A program made the position numbers and the translations under genes. A model generated the notes under the pieces. It was not told the DNA's origin and did no database searches. It was given only the letters and a program-made list of their open reading frames with translations. This document shows, piece by piece, positions 59,152 through 64,000 of a stretch of 64,000 nt of DNA. The stretch's first letter is position 1, and each line of letters opens with the position of its first letter. Origin of the DNA: Diospyros lotus (Eukaryota; Streptophyta; Magnoliopsida; Ericales; Ebenaceae); contig NC_068338.1 of NCBI RefSeq assembly GCF_014633365.1, forward strand, positions 20,470,616-20,534,615, read 5' to 3'.

Positions 59152-62100
59152 TTAGATTTTGTTGAAGGCGACAATGTCACAACTCTGTACGTACTCGTTA
59201 ATGGGCTCAACCGTCAAACGTTCTTCTATGAGTGAATCAACCGAGACGAGGTCGTCCACTATGGTCATCATAATCTGCATCTTCTTTATCCCATACCCAA
59301 CCGGCACCAGTTTTGCTGCAAGTGTGTGTACAGCATCAATATTCGTATTCAAGGATAATTGGTGATCAGCATGTGTACAATTAATTATATGATAAATCAG
59401 CACAAAAATCACCCAAGTTATCTACAGCAAACCATACATGCTCCCCAAAAGAGACCCGGCATCTCAATGCTCCGAACAGCCTCTTCCAGCTTCTTCATGT
59501 CTGTCTCATCATCCCAAGGTTTCACATCCAGAAGAACAGATGACTTCCCACCTATATATATAATTGAAAGCCAAATGGGTCAGGAATCATTTGCCTCTTT
59601 AAGGGCGTTATTACCAAGGGTTGCTCAACCTCAAGATCGAATACAAGTTCTTACAGCTCTAGCTGCAGCAGAGCCTTTTTAAATGGTTACACCTTTTAGC
59701 CTGAATTCAGCCACTTTTGTACAACGTGCTCCACTTCAATATTTCTTCCTTAATTATTAGCAATAATACCATGATAATCTTTTTGAAAGTCAATGCATTT
59801 TGACTCATAAACCTCCCAAGACAAAAAATATCTTTTGTGACTGGAAGGTCACAGATTCAAATTGAAACCAAACTCTTCATAAAGAAAAGGTAAGGTTGGC
59901 AAAAACGACCCTCTTAGACCCTGGTGAACCAAAGAGGGGTGCACTGATGACACCCTTTATTTATGTACACACACACAAACACAAGGAAGCACTTTAAAAG
60001 TTGTACCATTAGCCAGCCCATGCGTATCATGCTAAGCTAGCTTTAACTAAGTCAACCAGAAACTAAAACTTGGCTTAAATTTAAGCTGGCTGCAACCTGG
60101 GAATCTCAGGTTTGTCCTACCCAACTGACAGCCCTAATTAAATGGATTCAACAATCAATAAGAAAAGAGGTCTAATAGAAAAACACTAGTTAATGCTAAA
60201 ATAAGCAAATAAGACAAGTGCACATAAAGGAGGCAAGGGCCAAAGGTTCAGAAGTTCTCTCATCACCCTGTCAGGTGCCACTTAGCATTAAAAGAAGCAA
60301 TAACATAAAACAGGCAAAAACCCCTTTAGGTTTTCCAGTTCTCATTATACTGTGTCACCTGGAGTTCCAACCTTCTGATTCCTATTAAATAGAATGCCAA
60401 TGCATAAAGCCCCAAATAATGTGCTCCGTGCTTTTTAATATATTGCACTTATAAACAGGCATTTCATATTAAAGAGATGAATACATATGCTCATTTTATT
60501 TCTTACAAGGAATTTATGCAGGAAGTTGAGAAAGTTAAATAGAAATGCAATTTATCGCCACAATATGCTAGAAAACACCTCAAAATTTGGAAATTCAATA
60601 CAAGTGAGAGCACAGAGCAAAGGATTTATATATATTCATCAATTTAACTTTGGATGTTCACAAAGCCGAAGCCAAAAGTCTACTGTTAAATGGTGAAACA
60701 CAAATAATATGTTTAGAGAAACTCACTTTCTTTCTTCTTGGTGGATGCCTTAGTCACCTCCCTCTGTTCTGCAGCCTTTTTCTCCTCCTCAGTCTCATCA
60801 CCAAAGAGATCCAGGTCATCATCCTCATCAGGAGCTTCCTGAAATTTTAAAGAAGGGAACCCATTTGAGTGGAATGAGACCATAAGAGAACAGGAAACAC
60901 CAAAGAAATAGTCATGTATGTCACAAAGCACTTTTTGACAGGTAACATGTACACTGAAGAATTCATAACCATAATTTATTTGCAAGAAAAAATGTAGTCA
61001 TAATTTAAGTAAAATTTGGACTCGTTGAATTCGCTACTCATGATTGTAGGTGACCACAAGGTGGACTGGGGCTTGCCCTGTCAACAGTTGCTAGTGGCCA
61101 TTCCTACTGGAGACGGTGAAAAATTCATAATCCTCCAAGCTGAACAGGCTCCCAACTACTGCTAGAGGACCCGCACAGTATTGGAGAAGCCATTCTAGCT
61201 GGAGACAGATAATTCATAACCCTCAACACTGGCAGGTTGCCCATCATTCTGAAATTAATGGCAGGAGTATTAGTCAGCAATTGACAGACCAATAGACAGG
61301 GGATACAATACTTCCAAACCTTGTGGACTTATTTCTATCCTTAGCACTAGAAGAGTTTCCTATCAGGGACGACCAATAGGAAGCAGCTCCATCAATCTGG
61401 AAACCATAAAGGCAGGTAGCAAACAGTGTGGCCTCTTGCCCCTGCTTTTTTATTGATTGGAGAGGTTTACTAGTTCATTTATTGATATCAGATGTTAAAA
61501 TGTTGCCTCGAGTATAGGATAAGAAGATTAGTAAAATCAGTGCACTTGAGGGCCAATGATGAATTAAATAGAAGTTTATATCCCAATCTGTAATTAGAGA
61601 TAGTTGGGGGGTTAAATTGTAAATATGTTTATGTCTTCATTGGGATATCCGCCCTACTCTATAAATAGAGGGCAAGGGGTGTGTGTGCAGGAGACTTTTC
61701 TCATTCTATGGTTTGCGAGTGCTGATTGTTTCTGAGAGGAAGACTAGGTGCTGTTAGCTGTATAATCTTGGGGGAAAAACAATTGGGGCGCTTGAAATAG
61801 AAGGGAGAGAAGGGCCAACTGCTATACTGATTGAATTCTTGTAAATAAAGACTGCTCTCGAAGGTGGTTCTAAGGCTGGATGTAGTGCCATTTACATGGC
61901 ATGAACCAGGATAAAAACCGGTGTCTCCTCATGTGGTTTGATTGTCTTTCTTGTTCTGTTTTATGCCTTTTAAATTCTGTTCTATATTATTTGATGTGTA
62001 GTGATTTGTTGGCCGGTGAGTTGTGAGTGTGTTGAGTGGTGTTTGATTGGTTTCTTGGGTGTGTTTAAAGGTGCAAGTGCACCCAATTTATAACATCAGA

Positions 62101-63717
62101 GTTGGATAAAATAAGGAAAATTTAGTCACCGGAAATTGATTCCTTGTGCTGTGAAGCAGACCTTACAGGATGAAAATAACCAGAAGACGTTTGAAGTACT
62201 ACCACAAGTTGAAGAATAAATTCTTGATATAGTTGCGCATCGGCGTATACTGGCCCTTCTTTAATTCAATAACTAGATTTTTTAATTCTTCTAATAACTA
62301 TTGGAAATAGTGGGTACACCTTTTCCTTTTCACTGGCTTTCTTTTTTTTTTGGGGGGGGGGGGGGGGGTGGGGAGGGGGGGAAGTGGTACTAGTATAAAA
62401 CGAGGCTCCATCTATACTCTTACTCAGAATCCACCAAAAGATAAAGTATCACTCTCTACTCCAAGATTCCTATGGAGGATAATGTTGAAATGAAGAAGAA
62501 TTCATGTTGCAAATCCTAGTAAGGGTAGCACCACCAAAACATTATCTGATACATCCATATGTCAATTTAAAAAGTTAGATGTGAATATTTCCCCCAGTGC
62601 TGAAAATGGGCTCATACAAATAAAAACCTTAGGATCATGATACAAACCTCTTTACTCTCCTTAGCTGGAGCAGCTTCAGCTGGAGCAGCTTGGCCAGCTA
62701 TTCTCACCCCAACAGCTTTGCCCGGAAAGCTAATAAAATGAATGAAAATGTATGTGAGAAGACTCTTTTTGTCTATAACGAAATTGTCACCGGATTGGAG
62801 CAAATTGTTAAGAAAACATAAGACATATAAAGTAGCAAACGCCTTGTGCAGTTAAATGCAAATTCCTTAAAAACAGGTCCAGTCTTAATTGCAAGAGCAA
62901 AATCATGTAAAGCAATCTCATTGGAAAAATAACAAATTTACAGTTTATGAAAGCATATCAGTATAGCCACTAGAAATGAAATGCCTTAAAAAAGCTACTC
63001 CCGTAACAAAGAATAAATTACAATTTAGGAGTAAGACTTGCAGAATATCATTAAAAACAAAAACTAAAAAGTAAGGGAAGAAAACATTCCAATTTCACTT
63101 CAAAAGTTGATCTCTTCAACCCATCAGGAGTTGGAGTGCCAGTCACATGTTTAACATACTTGCACCTCAATTATATGACATGAATACATACACAGATACA
63201 TGTAGTATGAAGAGATTACAATCACCATAAAATAGATTATATCTTATAACAAGATCTTGATCAATGTCATCTGGAATAATCAACTATCAAAACAAAGACC
63301 ACTTTTTGAAAATCAAAGATGGAGAACAAGATCGAACCTCGGGGCGAGCTGGGAGGAGACGGCGTCGTACCACTGGCTGACATTGGGGAAGAGACTTCCA
63401 CTCGGCTTCTCCAACACTGCAGCGTACACCTTTATATCATCCTTGGTAAGCTTGTCACTGTCCATTCATTTACACAACAACTTTAAAAATCAGAATCATC
63501 ATCGAATTCTACTCACTCGCAAATCAAATAGCACGAAGGTTCGAGGAACAATAATGAGGGACACACGCAACTACACATCAATCGAAACTATGAAGAGAAG
63601 TACAAAATCCGAAAAGAACCGAGTAACCGACCAGCAAATGAAGGATTTCCCGGCGAGGAACGCCTCAAGGGACTTGAGGCCGGCTTCTGTGTGCAGATCG
63701 GAGAACGTAACAGCCAT
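59152..63717 (-). CDS. Elongation factor 1-beta (eEF1B beta subunit, eEF1A exchange factor)
   Basis: Six exons: 63717-63632, 63457-63338, 62729-62648, 60838-60727, 59551-59438, 59315-59152. All introns are GT..AG, the reading phase is kept throughout, and the product is 225 aa. It promotes GDP/GTP exchange on eEF1A during translation elongation in the cytosol. Residues 1-75 form the GST-like N-terminal domain ([44 protein letters not shown]). About 97-120 is the acidic [19 protein letters not shown] hinge. About 137-225 is the exchange domain ([63 protein letters not shown]). Length and end fit the plant family. Exon 1/2 gives SFICCDK where most plants have YISGD; this is the only in-phase join found. 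Intron 3 holds a solo LTR in antisense orientation. Confidence 0.95.
61493..62095 (+). mobile_element. Solo LTR in intron 3 of the eEF1B beta gene
   Basis: A 603-bp segment with ends TGTTA/TAACA and a perfect TCAGA duplication (61488-61492, 62096-62100). TATAAATAG at 61660-61668 gives the plus orientation, opposite to the host gene. The size and the CAGGATAAAAACC phrase suggest a copia LTR. It would be spliced out with the intron. Confidence 0.8.
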
Positions 63718-63818
63718 CTGCAGGAGACGACGACGACGAATGAGAAGACGAGAGGTTTTGGCGTCGGAGAAGGCTGTAGCGAGCAGGAGTGAAAAAGCAA
63801 GTGGAGTTGCTCAGAGGC

Positions 63819-63853
63819 GGCCCATTTATATGCAGCATCCTCTAGAAACCCTA
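63819..63853 (-). promoter_or_regulatory. Core promoter of the eEF1B beta gene: TATA box, site II, telo-box
   Basis: On the minus strand, TATAAAT (63830-63824) lies about 107 bp before the ATG, placing the start site near 63795. It overlaps TGGGCC (63824-63819), a site II element. TAGGGTTT (63853-63846, AAACCCTA on the plus strand), a telo-box, lies upstream. The telo-box plus site II pair is known from plant ribosomal-protein and elongation-factor promoters and links expression to growth. Confidence 0.6.
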
Positions 63854-64000
63854 GCTAGATACACGGCATATTCTTTTTGTTTTTAGAGAAAATTTATTTT
63901 GTGTTTTAAGATACTGCAATTTTGTGCACCTCTTTTTTTACGGAGGTGAAGGTCACTCCCCTTAATTGTGCAGGGCTTTGTCTCTCCTCTCCTATCCCGT

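Noticed and set aside
63257..63886. 209-codon plus-strand frame
   Set aside because: It is antisense to exons 1 and 2 of the eEF1B beta gene, whose spliced product is clear.

Overview
The window is AT-rich nuclear DNA from a flowering plant. The evidence is two spliced plant genes with GT..AG introns, plant-type LTR retrotransposons (Ty1/copia and Ty3/gypsy), a Cassandra-type 5S-bearing LTR, and hAT, MULE, Tourist and CACTA-type elements. The species cannot be named from the sequence. No bacterial, viral, CRISPR or organellar feature was seen.

Only two genes look intact, both on the minus strand and near the ends. At 7.5-10.0 kb is THO7, a subunit of the THO/TREX mRNA-export complex: two coding exons, 241 aa, with a candidate 5'-UTR exon about 8.3 kb upstream (about 18.4 kb). 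At 59.15-63.72 kb is the eEF1B beta subunit, the GDP/GTP exchange factor for eEF1A: six exons, 225 aa, with a TATA box, a site II (TGGGCC) element and a telo-box upstream. The two genes are not obviously linked in function beyond general gene expression.

The 40-50 kb between them is layered transposon DNA. 1-6 kb: MITEs, a Tat-like LTR remnant and a solo LTR. 10-18.4 kb: a tandem triplication, a MULE foldback inside a MITE, another MITE and LINE remnants. 19.7-24.1 kb: two hAT elements, a MULE-like element and a split gypsy LTR. 25.3-35.0 kb: a 3'-truncated copia element broken by a CACTA-like element, a 2.6-kb solo LTR and a 1.8-kb element that itself holds a solo LTR. The copia had landed in a SKP1-like pseudogene. 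35.9-36.7 kb: an inverted pair of Cassandra-type LTRs forming a long palindrome. 36.7-37.8 kb: a hAT element with GC-rich gene-like cargo. 38.3-49.2 kb: a complete Ty3/gypsy element with near-identical 3.25-kb LTRs, ruined pol and an open gag-like frame. 49.2-55.8 kb: a solo LTR holding two more solo LTRs. Target-site duplications read directly from the sequence allow the insertion order to be reconstructed.

The strongest unusual signals are the young but pol-dead gypsy element, the Cassandra palindrome, the nested copia locus with its SKP1 pseudogene, and eight solo LTRs against one complete LTR element.
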